A DNA stretch of 30,918 bases from a virus. Below are positions 6,566 through 14,155 of the stretch, piece by piece. Position numbers and translations under genes: made by a program. The DNA lies in the IMG/VR virus record IMGVR_UViG_3300038701_000196, positions 1 to 30,918 of that record. One strand, 5' to 3'. Below the pieces are notes generated by a model, which worked only from the letters and a program-made list of their open reading frames with translations, had not been told where the DNA came from and searched no databases. The first letter of the stretch is position 1; each line of letters begins with the position of its first letter.

Positions 6566-7831
6566 ATGGCCCGCCCCTACACAGAACTTGGTGTCTCGTC
6601 CGACAGCCGCCCGGATTGGGGCATCCGGCAGGATGAGTTCGTTGTCCAGCTTCGTGGGCGACAGGGCATAAAGAAATACAGGGAAATGGCCGAGAATGAC
6701 CCGGTCATCGGGGCCATCCTGCAATCCATGACCATGATGCTTCGCTCGATTGAGTGGCGCGTCGAGAGTGGGTCCGAGGACGCCAACACCTTCGTGCGGT
6801 CCGTCATGCACAGCATGGACGACAAGTCGTGGGAAGAGTTCATCGCTGACGTGCTGACCATGCTCCCCTATGGGTTCAGCCTGTTCGAGATGGTGCCGCG
6901 CCGGGACGACGACGGCCTGATCCGCATGAAGAAACTGGCGGGACGCGCCCAATACACAATCGACCGCTTTGAGACCCGCGAAAACGGCGACATCCTTGGC
7001 GTCTGGCAGGTTGCGGCGCAAAAGAACGTCTACATCCCCTATTCCAAGCTGTTGCATTTCCGCACCACTTCGATTGCGTCTGAGCCGAGCGGGCGGTCTG
7101 TGCTGCGCTCGGCCTACACCTCGTGGCGGGCAGCGAACAACATCAAGTATTTCGAGGGTGTGGGGATCGAGCGCGAACTGAACGGCTTGCCGATTGTGCG
7201 CATCCCGTCGGAATACATGAGCGCAGATGCGTCTGACGCGCAAAAAGCCCTGTTCAACCAGATGAAAACCATCGCCCGCGACGTGAAGCGGAACGAGCAG
7301 GGCTACATCATCCTGCCGTCCGACCGATATGCTGACGACGATGGCAAACTCACCAACAACCTGATGGTGGAGTTCGACCTGATCGCCTCGCGCGGCACAC
7401 GCGACATCGACACGGGCAAGGTGATCTCTAGATACCACCAAGAAATGGCGATCACGGCGATGGCCGACTTCGTTCTGCTCGGCATGAACGAGCGCGGCAG
7501 TTTTGCCCTGTCGCAGTCCAAGTCGCAACTGTTCCTGAAGGCGCTTGAGGGCTACGCCGACACCATCGCTGCGCAACTGAACCGCAAGTTGATCCCCTAC
7601 CTGTGGGAGTTGAACGGCATGGACAAGGCTGACATGCCGAAGATCGTGCGGGGCCGGATCGCGCCTGTGGACCTCGAAGAACTCGGCCAGTTCATCCAGC
7701 GCCTGACCCTGAGCGGCGCGGACCTGTTCCCTGACGAGGGACTGGAGAAGCACCTGCGCGACGTGGCGGGTCTGCCAGAAGGCGATCCCAACCGTCCGAG
7801 ACCCAACGCTGAGGCGATGGGCGAGGAATGA
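6566..7831 (+). CDS. portal protein (Mu gp29/DUF935-like)
   Basis: A 421-residue portal, the dodecameric DNA gate at the head vertex. It follows TerL and matches the Mu gp29/DUF935 style: IKKYREMAENDPVIGAIL (31-48), an early SMTMMLRSIEWRVE strand, PYGFSLFEMVP, and the LHFRTTS region followed by a ring of helices (SGRSVLRSAYTSWRAANN). The C-terminal tail is proline-rich and acidic. The length is in the normal range. It is coupled to the next gene by ATGA and has its own promoter at 6511. High confidence from context plus pattern; no single catalytic motif exists in this family. Confidence 0.87.
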   Translation: MARPYTELGVSSDSRPDWGIRQDEFVVQLRGRQGIKKYREMAENDPVIGAILQSMTMMLRSIEWRVESGSEDANTFVRSVMHSMDDKSWEEFIADVLTMLPYGFSLFEMVPRRDDDGLIRMKKLAGRAQYTIDRFETRENGDILGVWQVAAQKNVYIPYSKLLHFRTTSIASEPSGRSVLRSAYTSWRAANNIKYFEGVGIERELNGLPIVRIPSEYMSADASDAQKALFNQMKTIARDVKRNEQGYIILPSDRYADDDGKLTNNLMVEFDLIASRGTRDIDTGKVISRYHQEMAITAMADFVLLGMNERGSFALSQSKSQLFLKALEGYADTIAAQLNRKLIPYLWELNGMDKADMPKIVRGRIAPVDLEELGQFIQRLTLSGADLFPDEGLEKHLRDVAGLPEGDPNRPRPNAEAMGEE

Positions 7832-8580
7832 CCTACTCCTTCAAGACCTCCGGCTGGCCTGAGCGCCTGTGGCGCACGAACAACGACGCCGACATCGCGC
7901 GGGGCAACGTGCCGGGGTCAACGCCGTTTGCGGCCTTTGGTGAGAAGGTTGTCACGGGGTCTGGCACGAGCATCCTGTGGTCAACCGGGATGCCCACCAC
8001 GCTGACGGTGCCGGACTCCATCCAACTCACCGTCGTGTCCACCTCGGCCAGCGACACCGGAAGCATCGGTATCCGCTATCTGGACGGAGACTTGCTTGAG
8101 CGCACCGAGACCGTGATGCTCAACGGCACAACGCCTGTCACGACGCTGGCGACGGACGTGCGGGCCATCAATAACATCTACTCCAAGTCTGGACCTGTTG
8201 TCGGCAACGTGACGCTGACCAACGGCGGTGTCACCTACGCGCGGATCAACGCTGGGCGGCTGGAGCACACGACATCCCTACAGCGCGTTCCGGCGAACAA
8301 GCGCCTGATGATCGGCTCGCTCTATGCGGGGTCGTCGTCTGGCACGTCGGCAAGCAAGGTTGTGGTGCGGCTTGTCACGTCTTTTATCAACGGCGACAGC
8401 TTCGCGGAGCAAGGCTACCTGCACACGGCTGGTGCTGTGGCGTTGCAGGACTCGTCCACTACGCTGGCGGGGTTCGGGCCGTTTCCCATTCCGCCTGGTG
8501 AGTGGGTTGGCCTACAGGCGACATGGGACAAGTCTGCGGACATCACTGGCGGGTTTTTCGGCTACCTTGAGAACGCTTGA
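7828..8580 (+). CDS. virion-like beta-rich protein of unknown function
   Basis: A 250-residue protein, very rich in Thr, Ser, Val and Gly, with no charged clusters, no cysteine and no membrane segment. It looks like a beta-sandwich structural protein. The segments SIQLTVVSTSASDTGSIGIR and VTLTNGGVTYARINAG are typical of virion surface proteins. It is coupled to the portal gene by ATGA, and the next gene is 100-357 bases away. A decoration, head-fibre or portal-vertex protein would fit the position. The family is not recognised. Confidence 0.7.
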   Translation: MTYSFKTSGWPERLWRTNNDADIARGNVPGSTPFAAFGEKVVTGSGTSILWSTGMPTTLTVPDSIQLTVVSTSASDTGSIGIRYLDGDLLERTETVMLNGTTPVTTLATDVRAINNIYSKSGPVVGNVTLTNGGVTYARINAGRLEHTTSLQRVPANKRLMIGSLYAGSSSGTSASKVVVRLVTSFINGDSFAEQGYLHTAGAVALQDSSTTLAGFGPFPIPPGEWVGLQATWDKSADITGGFFGYLENA

Positions 8581-8609
8581 CGAATCGGTTTGCAGGCGAC
8601 TAAATGTTG

Positions 8610-8715
8610 GTGTTGAGCGCGGAGCGCCTGCACGCTTCTGGATTGGGATATCCCGGTCGAGCGCACCCCGCAGGAATGCCGTGGTGGTTCTGATCAAGCC
8701 CGCCGCGCTCAACAC
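8610..8715 (+). other. inverted-repeat region in a 357-base interval without a clear gene
   Basis: The interval 8581-8937 has no confident gene. A 13-bp perfect inverted repeat GTGTTGAGCGCGG (8610-8622) and CCGCGCTCAACAC (8703-8715) encloses 80 bases, which contain the 10-bp palindrome GGGATATCCC (8645-8654). Further possible hairpins follow, for example GCAC...GTGC around 8779-8807. This could be a structured RNA, a recombination site, or the remains of a gene. Confidence 0.5.
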
Positions 8716-8941
8716 GTCGCAGGGCACTGCCAATGAGTGTGTCCGTTGCGCCATGCGCCAAGCCGGGGACGAAACGCCCGGCACCCTTGCCGCTTTCTGG
8801 CGGTGTGCTGATAAGCCGATATGTCAGCGGGACGCCTCGGCATGTTGCACGGCACCCGCCCCGAGTGCGGCACACATCTACATTGAAAGTAGAGCGAGGA
8901 CATGCGACCTTGAGCCTGCGCCAAGCAGGAGGCACAGGTGA
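8681..8941 (+). CDS. possible small cysteine-rich protein
   Basis: An open frame of 86 codons from GTG 8681, starting VVLIKPAALNTSQG, with CVRC at about residues 19-22 and six more cysteines by residue 60. AGGAA lies before the GTG. Its stop overlaps the PhoH start as GTGA, the coupling style used throughout this window. Against it: the last 30 codons include rare AGA/AGG codons, the frame also stays open upstream through the previous gene by chance, and no family is recognised. Treat as a candidate only. Confidence 0.25.
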   Translation: MVVLIKPAALNTSQGTANECVRCAMRQAGDETPGTLAAFWRCADKPICQRDASACCTAPAPSAAHIYIESRARTCDLEPAPSRRHR

Positions 8942-9627
8942 CTGAAAAGCGCACACGCCGCAAAACCACCTACAAAAACGCTGACTTGAAGGAGCCAATC
9001 GCGCTCACACCCCGCAACGACAAACAAGCTGAATACATCAGCGCCCTCAAGGGGTCCGAGCAGGTCATCGTGACCGGCCCAGCAGGCACCGGCAAGACGT
9101 ATATCTCCGCGTCATGGGCCGCGAGCCAATACAACATCAAAGCCATCGACAAGATCATCATCACCCGCCCGCATGTGCCGGTGGGCAAGGACATTGGCTA
9201 TCTGCCCGGAACGCTGGAGGAGAAGGTGTTGCCGTGGGCCATGCCGGTGATCGACGTGCTGATCCTGCATCTCGGCAAAGGGGCTGTGGAGACTGCGATC
9301 AAGAACGGCAACATTGAGATCGTCCCGCTGGCGCTGATCCGAGGTCGCAGCTTCGACAACGCCACCATCCTTGTTGATGAGGCCCAAGACCTCACTGTCC
9401 ATGAGATGAAGGCCATGCTGACGCGCGTGGGCGAGGGGAGCCAGATCATTCTGGACGGTGATGTTGAGCAGGTTGACATCAAAGAGCAAAGCGGATTAGC
9501 GAAGATCGTTCACCTTGCCAAGAAGCACCACATGGATGTGCCGGTGATCGAGTTCGCCGTTGAGGACGTGGTGCGGTCGGGCATCTGCAAGGCTTGGCTA
9601 AAGGTCTTTAGGGACGAGGGCCTCTAA
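8938..9627 (+). CDS. phoH: PhoH-like P-loop ATPase
   Basis: A 229-residue PhoH-family ATPase with Walker A GPAGTGKT (47-54), Walker B ILVDEAQD (144-151), the conserved TRPHVPVGKDIGYLPG segment (76-91) and a sensor-like LDGDVEQ. The basic N-terminus (EKRTRRKTTYK) resembles that of other phage PhoH proteins. The GTG start at 8938 has a strong AGGAGG, which decides it. PhoH genes are common in marine phages. Their exact role (RNA/DNA helicase-like, phosphate stress) is unsettled. The gene sits unusually between virion genes and is followed by a terminator and a promoter. Confidence 0.9.
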   Translation: MTEKRTRRKTTYKNADLKEPIALTPRNDKQAEYISALKGSEQVIVTGPAGTGKTYISASWAASQYNIKAIDKIIITRPHVPVGKDIGYLPGTLEEKVLPWAMPVIDVLILHLGKGAVETAIKNGNIEIVPLALIRGRSFDNATILVDEAQDLTVHEMKAMLTRVGEGSQIILDGDVEQVDIKEQSGLAKIVHLAKKHHMDVPVIEFAVEDVVRSGICKAWLKVFRDEGL

Positions 9628-9628
9628 C

Positions 9629-9658
9629 TTGTGATTTGAAGGGGCGCTGTGGTATCAT
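9629..9658 (+). promoter_or_regulatory. promoter interleaved with terminator, before protease gene
   Basis: TTGTGA (9629-9634), an 18-base spacer and TATCAT (9653-9658). The -10 lies in the loop of the terminator at 9644-9679, so this is a composite end-of-gene/start-of-gene element ahead of the ATG at 9691. Confidence 0.45.
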
Positions 9659-9679
9659 TGCCACAGCGTCTTTCTTTTT
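9644..9679 (+). terminator. rho-independent terminator after phoH
   Basis: CGCTGTGG (9645-9652), loop TATCATTG, CCACAGCG (9661-9668), then TCTTTCTTTTT. The 8-bp perfect stem plus T-rich tail lies 17 bases after the phoH stop codon. Confidence 0.75.
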
Positions 9680-9690
9680 GCAGGTAAGCG

Positions 9691-11214
9691 ATGCCCTACG
9701 ACCGCCTCCCGGCCCGTCTGCGTCAACTGATTCCGTCTGAGCGCGGACAGGAGATTTTCCGCAACACGGTCAACTCGCAGCTTGAGAACGGGCGCTCGGA
9801 GTCCGTTGCCTTCGCGTCGGCATGGGCGCAACTGCGTCGGGCCGGGTTCGAGCGCGACAACGCGACGGGTAAGTGGGAGCGGGTGGAGAAGTCCCGCGAC
9901 TCGACGCTCGAAGACAAGGTCCGCGAACACAACGCGGAGCACGGCGACAAGGGCCGCGTGACGCTCTCCATGCTGGAGCAGGTCTACGACAGGGGTGTGG
10001 GGGCCTACAGGACCAACCCCTCCAGCGTTCGGCCCAACGTCACGTCGCCTGAGCAGTGGGCGATGGCGCGGGTCAACGTATTCCTCCGCGCCATCCGCAC
10101 CGGCAAGTTTCCATCGGGCAAGTTCGACACGGACTTGCTGCCGTCCAAGCACCCGCTGTCCACGCGCAAATCCCAGCCCACCGCGTCTGCTGTGCATGTG
10201 CCCTCTACCGATTGGGAAAAGGCGGAGACGTATCGGCCACCGGCGGGAGCGCGGGCGGCTGCGCGAAGGGCTATTCGCTGGAAAGAGAAATACGGCGACA
10301 AGGTTCGTGGTGGAACCCAAGTCGGATGGACGCGGGCAGGTCAGTTGGCGCGAGGCGAGAACCTAAGCCGAGAAACCGTTGCGCGTATGGCTTCGTTCTT
10401 TGCTCGGCATCGCGGCAACGAGAAGGTTGATCCGAAGTTCAAGGATGAGCCTTGGCGGGATGCAGGATTCACAAGTTTTTTGTTGTGGGGCGGGTCCGCT
10501 GGTCGCGAGTGGTCTCGCAACATCATGGACCGCCTCGAAAAGCGCCAGATTGACGACGACAGCTTCACGACACCGGCTGAGGCTGTTGTCCGCTCAATGG
10601 ACCTCGGGCTTGAGGGCGAAATCCACGTCCACGACCGCGACGGGCAGGCCGTCTACATGCCGGGCGAAAGCCACGAGCAATACCTCAATCAAATCCGCCG
10701 GATGGCAAATCTGGATCAGGAAGCGGACGCTGATTCGGACGACCCCAAGGAGGGGTTGCTTGAGCGCGCCATTTCCGCGATAATTGGTGCCATTATGCAA
10801 CAGGTGCCTGTGAACAAATCCGCTGTCCAAGCGCAAGTCCTGAAAATGGACGATGAGCAGCGCATTGTTTACGGCTGGGCCTACGTCTCGACCGAAGATG
10901 GCAAACTCCTTGTGGACACGCAGGGCGATTCCATTGAGCCGGTCGAGATGGAAAAAATGGCGACCGAGTTCATGGCGAACTCCCGAAACGCCAAGGTGAT
11001 GCACAAGGGCGAAGTTGTCGGCCAGTTCGTCCACTCTCTTCCGCTCACAAACGAACTGATGAAGGCGTTTGACATCTATTCCGACCGCGAAGGCTGGATT
11101 GTTGGGATGCGCCCGAACAGTGAGGAACTGTGGAAAGCCTACAAGTCTGGCGAATACACCGGGTTCTCAATCGGCGGAAAAGCCGGAGACGTGGAGGACT
11201 ACGATGCCGCGTAA
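9691..11214 (+). CDS. ChaB/DUF5824/XkdF-type prohead protease fusion
   Basis: A 507-residue multidomain head protein. Residues 1-55 look like a ChaB domain (LPARLRQLIP...). Residues about 70-165 carry a conserved phage unit with YDRGVGAY, NPSSVRP, MARVNVFLRAIR and DTDLLPSKHP. About 181-287 is DUF5824-like (GGTQVGWTRAGQLARGENLS, ASFFARHR, LLWGGSAG). About 391-507 is an XkdF-type serine protease with YGWAYVS, H438 in VMHKG and S493 in YTGFSIGG. The protease should cleave scaffold and capsid during prohead maturation. The ORF ends shortly after the GFSIGG motif, and the rest of the usual XkdF ending (ILDEVSGVDVPADP) begins the next gene. GTAAGCG precedes the ATG. Confidence 0.85.
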   Translation: MPYDRLPARLRQLIPSERGQEIFRNTVNSQLENGRSESVAFASAWAQLRRAGFERDNATGKWERVEKSRDSTLEDKVREHNAEHGDKGRVTLSMLEQVYDRGVGAYRTNPSSVRPNVTSPEQWAMARVNVFLRAIRTGKFPSGKFDTDLLPSKHPLSTRKSQPTASAVHVPSTDWEKAETYRPPAGARAAARRAIRWKEKYGDKVRGGTQVGWTRAGQLARGENLSRETVARMASFFARHRGNEKVDPKFKDEPWRDAGFTSFLLWGGSAGREWSRNIMDRLEKRQIDDDSFTTPAEAVVRSMDLGLEGEIHVHDRDGQAVYMPGESHEQYLNQIRRMANLDQEADADSDDPKEGLLERAISAIIGAIMQQVPVNKSAVQAQVLKMDDEQRIVYGWAYVSTEDGKLLVDTQGDSIEPVEMEKMATEFMANSRNAKVMHKGEVVGQFVHSLPLTNELMKAFDIYSDREGWIVGMRPNSEELWKAYKSGEYTGFSIGGKAGDVEDYDAA

Positions 11215-12031
11215 ACTCAAGAACATCATTCTCGATGAGGTCAGCGGTGTCGATGTGCCCGCCGACCCCAACGCCAAGATCACCCTTTTCAAGCGTGGAG
11301 ACACTATGGACGACATGGACGACGCCATGAAGGCCAAGATGAAGGAATACATGGACAAAGGTTATTCCGAGAAGGAAGCCCGCGACATGTGTATGCGAGA
11401 AACCAAGAAAGGAGGTCACGACATGGACCCTCAAGAACTCGCTGAGAAGCTGGAGGCTCTGGAGGGCCAGGTCGCGGACCTGACCAAGCGAGCCGAAGGT
11501 GCGGAGGCCGATCTGGACGCTCTGCAAAAAGCAGCCGACGAGGCTGGCTTTGACGTTGAGGAAGGCAAGCTGACCAAGCGCGCTGATCCCGAATACGTTG
11601 AAATCGAAGGTGAGCGTTTCGAGAAGGCTGCCATTCCGGCAACCATCCTCAAGGCACTGGAAGCCAAGGAAGCCGAACTCGCCAAAGCCAAGGCCGAGCA
11701 GGAAGAAGTCACGCTCGCCAAGCGCGGCGCGGCTGAACTGCCTCACCTCGCTGGCTCCGATCTCGCCAAGGGCAAACTGCTCGCGGCTGTCGGTGACGAC
11801 GAGGACGTGCTGAAAGCCCTGAAGGCGGCTGACGCGGCCCTCAAGAAGCAGATGGAAGAGATCGGGTCGAACCCGGCTCAGGACGAGGCTTCGGCCACGT
11901 TCCGTCTGAACAAGATGGCAACCGACTATGCGACTGAGCATAAGGTGCCGTTCGAGACCGCTTTTGCGGAAGTCACCAAATCCGGCGAGGGCAAGCAGCT
12001 TATGGCTGACGCCCGCGCAGAAGCCAAGTAA
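11204..12031 (+). CDS. capsid scaffold with XkdF-type N-terminal segment
   Basis: A 275-residue acidic, Lys/Glu/Ala-rich helical protein. The start MPRKLKNIILDEVSGVDVPA is the segment that normally ends XkdF-type proteases (LDEVS.VDVPADP.AKITLFKR). Residues about 74-170 are coiled-coil-like (MDPQELAEKLEALEGQVADL), and the C-terminal part is helical and charged. This is typical of an internal scaffold removed from the prohead. GGAGG sits 5 bases before the ATG at 11204, inside the end of the protease gene (11-base overlap, other frame). A second strong start signal lies inside the gene at 11423 and would give a 202-residue scaffold-only product. Confidence 0.8.
   Translation: MPRKLKNIILDEVSGVDVPADPNAKITLFKRGDTMDDMDDAMKAKMKEYMDKGYSEKEARDMCMRETKKGGHDMDPQELAEKLEALEGQVADLTKRAEGAEADLDALQKAADEAGFDVEEGKLTKRADPEYVEIEGERFEKAAIPATILKALEAKEAELAKAKAEQEEVTLAKRGAAELPHLAGSDLAKGKLLAAVGDDEDVLKALKAADAALKKQMEEIGSNPAQDEASATFRLNKMATDYATEHKVPFETAFAEVTKSGEGKQLMADARAEAK
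11408..11425 (+). promoter_or_regulatory. strong internal ribosome binding site and in-frame ATG
   Basis: AAAGGAGGT (11408-11416) is followed 7 bases after GGAGG by ATG at 11423, in frame with the scaffold gene. It is the best Shine-Dalgarno match in this module, better than that of the annotated start. It predicts a nested 202-residue product (MDPQELAEKLEALEG...). Confidence 0.6.
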
Positions 12032-12044
12032 GGAGGGCGCATAG

Positions 12045-12413
12045 ATGGCCTACAAGAACTCCCAAACTAGCGTCACCCTTGAGGCTGGCGCGGACCTGAG
12101 CGCGAAGCAGTTTTTCTTCGTCGCCATGTCGTCGGACGGCCAGGTCGATCCTGCCGGTGACGGCGCAAACGCAATCGGCGTTCTCCTGAACGACCCCTCG
12201 GCTGCTGGTCGCGCTGCTGAGGTCTGCATCGGTGGCCTGACCCGCGTTTCGGCAGGTGGCACCATCGCGGCTGGCGCAGCCGTCGCATCGGACGCTGCCG
12301 GTGAAGCAGTGACCGCCGCAACCGGAGATGTGATCCTTGGGACCGCCGTAACGGGTGGTGCTGATGGTGAGATCATCTCCATCATCTTCCAGCCGCGCGG
12401 CGCGTTCGCGTAA
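12045..12413 (+). CDS. capsid cement/decoration protein (DUF2190-like)
   Basis: A 122-residue Gly/Ala/Val-rich beta protein starting MAYKNSQTSVTLEAGADLSAKQ. The repeated AAGAAVASDAAGEAVTA and GTAVTGGADGEI segments resemble DUF2190-type decoration proteins that bind the outside of HK97-fold capsids. The place between scaffold and capsid genes is the usual one for lambda gpD-like cement proteins. GGAGG lies before the ATG. Stabilising the packaged head is the expected role. Confidence 0.8.
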   Translation: MAYKNSQTSVTLEAGADLSAKQFFFVAMSSDGQVDPAGDGANAIGVLLNDPSAAGRAAEVCIGGLTRVSAGGTIAAGAAVASDAAGEAVTAATGDVILGTAVTGGADGEIISIIFQPRGAFA

Positions 12414-12429
12414 GAAAGGAGCCTGAACA

Positions 12430-13428
12430 ATGGCACAACCTACCAACAGCGCCGTTCATGTTGACGCGGCACTTACGAACATCTCGGTTGCGTTCCTCCA
12501 GAACGCTGACCACTTTGCCGCTGGCAAGGTGTTCCCGAATGTTCCGGTCTCGAAGCAGTCGGACCGCTACTTCGTGTTCGACCGTGGCGACTTCAACCGC
12601 GACGAGGCGCAGGTCCGGGCACCCGGCACCGAGTCCGCTGGCGGCGGCTACGAACTGGACAACACGCCGACGTATTTCGCTAACGTGTTCGCATATCACC
12701 ACGATGTGCCGGATCAGGTTCGCGCCAATGCGGACCCGGCTGTCGATGTGGAGCGCGCAGCGGCTGAGTTCACGACTCACAAGATGCTGATCCAGCGCGA
12801 GAAGCTCTGGGCCACCAACTTCTTCTCTGCGGGCAAGTGGACCAATGACTACGACGGTGTTGCCTCCTCGGCTGGCACCAACGAAGTCATCCAGTGGTCG
12901 GACCAGACCTCGGGCGACCCGATTGGCGACATCCGCTTTGCCAAGACGGCTATCCTAGAGACCACCGGCTTCATGCCGAACAAGCTGGTCCTGAGCCAGC
13001 CGACGCTGGACGCTCTGGTGGATCACCCGGACATCGTGGACCGCGTGAAGTATGCGACTTCGACCACCGCCTCCCCGGCGATGGTGAACGAGCAGACCCT
13101 CGCAGCCCTGTTCGGTCTGGACCAGATCGTTGTGACCCGCGCCATCGAGAACACTGCGAACCAAGGTGCAACCGCCTCGCACTCGTTCATCGGCGGCAAG
13201 AAGGCTCTGCTCTGCTACGCGGCTCCCACGCCGTCGCTGATGACGCCTTCGGCTGGCTACCAGTTCTCGTGGAACGGCTTCATGGGTCAGACCAACGCGT
13301 TTGGCTTTGCCGTGAAGCGGTTCTACATGGATCACCTCGAAAGCACCCGCGTCGAAGCCCAAGCCGCTTACGACATGAAGCTGGTCAGCGCGGACCTTGG
13401 CTTCTTCTGGGATTCGATTGTAAGTTAA
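12430..13428 (+). CDS. major capsid protein
   Basis: A 332-residue HK97-fold type capsid subunit by position (after scaffold and cement genes) and by style: an N-terminal extended arm, PVSKQSDRYFVFDRGDF (39-55), an acidic loop region, and a C-terminal GFAVKRFYMDHLESTRVEAQ segment with AAYDMKLVSADLGFF close to the end. AAAGGAG precedes the ATG. Codon use is the most GC-ending in the window (mostly GCC, ACC, AAG, CTG), as expected for the most abundant product. The stop codon lies inside a 26-bp palindrome and a terminator follows. Confidence 0.88.
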   Translation: MAQPTNSAVHVDAALTNISVAFLQNADHFAAGKVFPNVPVSKQSDRYFVFDRGDFNRDEAQVRAPGTESAGGGYELDNTPTYFANVFAYHHDVPDQVRANADPAVDVERAAAEFTTHKMLIQREKLWATNFFSAGKWTNDYDGVASSAGTNEVIQWSDQTSGDPIGDIRFAKTAILETTGFMPNKLVLSQPTLDALVDHPDIVDRVKYATSTTASPAMVNEQTLAALFGLDQIVVTRAIENTANQGATASHSFIGGKKALLCYAAPTPSLMTPSAGYQFSWNGFMGQTNAFGFAVKRFYMDHLESTRVEAQAAYDMKLVSADLGFFWDSIVS

Positions 13429-13449
13429 GCAACTATATAGTTGCTTAAC
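13424..13449. repeat. 26-bp perfect palindrome spanning the capsid stop codon
   Basis: GTTAAGCAACTAT (13424-13436) is followed directly by its exact reverse complement (13437-13449). It is A/T-rich unlike its surroundings and contains the capsid TAA (13426-13428). As RNA it forms an 11-bp stem with an ATAT loop. It lies 13 bases before the terminator stem. It could protect the mRNA end, bind a dimeric protein, or be a recombination or nicking site. Confidence 0.85.
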
Positions 13450-13461
13450 GCGATAAGAATT

Positions 13462-13487
13462 AGGGCGGCTAGAAAGCCGCCCTTTTT
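13462..13487 (+). terminator. rho-independent terminator after capsid gene
   Basis: AGGGCGGCT, loop AGAA, AGCCGCCCT, followed by TTTT. The 9-bp GC-rich perfect stem with T-run is a strong call. Confidence 0.88.
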
Positions 13488-13498
13488 CGTTGTATAGT
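13470..13498 (+). promoter_or_regulatory. candidate promoter overlapping terminator
   Basis: TAGAAA (13470-13475) in the terminator loop, a 17-base spacer and TATAGT (13493-13498), 26 bases before the ATG at 13524. The -10 is good and the -35 fair (4 of 6). It would restart transcription after the capsid terminator. Confidence 0.45.
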
Positions 13499-13523
13499 GC
13501 CTGAAAACAATGGAGACCCGCAC

Positions 13524-13901
13524 ATGGCTCGTATCCCCGAACGCAAGTTTGACCCCGCGCGTCCCGTCTACGCGCGCAAGTATTTTATCGCTGCTGGACG
13601 CAAGTATGTGCCGGGAGACGTGTTCGACTGGAAGGCCGCAATGGTGACGCCGCGTCGTGCCTTGCAGATGTTCGACGCGGGCAAGCTGACGCACGAAGGT
13701 TTTACTGTTGAGGATAAGCCCGAGCCGATTGCACCCCCTGTGGAGGCGGAAGTTATCGTTGAGGATAAGGACGACCTTGACGAGATCGAGGACATGAAGG
13801 AATTGCGGCGCATTGCCGATGAGATTGGCGCGCCGTATAAGGTAAGCAAGGTGGATCAGCGAGAAGTGATCCGCGCGCATCGCAAGGAGATTGGCGAATG
13901 A
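13524..13901 (+). CDS. head-associated protein with C-terminal SAP/Rho-N-like helices
   Basis: A 125-residue protein. The N-terminal half is basic (MARIPERKFDPARPVYARKY). The middle is acidic (VEAEVIVEDKDDLDEIED). The last 35 residues (ELRRIADEIGAPYKVSKVDQ onward) look like a small SAP or Rho N-terminal helix-extended-helix domain, a fold that can touch nucleic acid. The ATG at 13524 follows GGAGA; a GTG at 13497 is a poorer start because it overlaps the promoter -10. It couples by ATGA to the next gene. It is the first gene after the capsid. Confidence 0.65.
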   Translation: MARIPERKFDPARPVYARKYFIAAGRKYVPGDVFDWKAAMVTPRRALQMFDAGKLTHEGFTVEDKPEPIAPPVEAEVIVEDKDDLDEIEDMKELRRIADEIGAPYKVSKVDQREVIRAHRKEIGE

Positions 13902-14152
13902 GCGGCAAGTCCAACGGAACCTTCACGCGGCAGATTGCCTTCACCAAGGCGGTGGCGCCTTCGGACAGCGCGGACCTGCCTGGAGGTGTGACGCGGGGTC
14001 TGTTGGTGGGCGCTGACGGCGATGTGGCGGTTGTCTACGCCAACGGGCTGGAGGACACGCTGTTCTTGGCTGCCGGTATCGTGCATCCGATTCAGGTGGT
14101 TCGCATCAAGTCCACCGGCACCACGGCGACGGACATCAAGGCGGGGTATTGA
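13898..14152 (+). CDS. head-spike base-like protein (RcGTA rcc01079 type)
   Basis: An 84-residue beta protein. GGVTRGLLVGADGDVAVVYANG followed by LFLAAGIVHPIQVVRIKSTG and TTATDIKAGY at the end is the pattern of the small spike-base proteins first named from the Rhodobacter capsulatus gene transfer agent, where they anchor head spikes. The length fits. It lies between the capsid gene and two fibre-like genes, as expected for such a cassette. The family name is from memory of the pattern, so confidence is moderate. A generic short virion beta protein is the alternative. Confidence 0.6.
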   Translation: MSGKSNGTFTRQIAFTKAVAPSDSADLPGGVTRGLLVGADGDVAVVYANGLEDTLFLAAGIVHPIQVVRIKSTGTTATDIKAGY

Positions 14153-14155
14153 TCC

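Noticed and set aside
8600-8998. 132-codon minus-strand frame in the interval before phoH
   Set aside because: No motif, no ribosome site, it runs into phoH, and all other genes are on the + strand.
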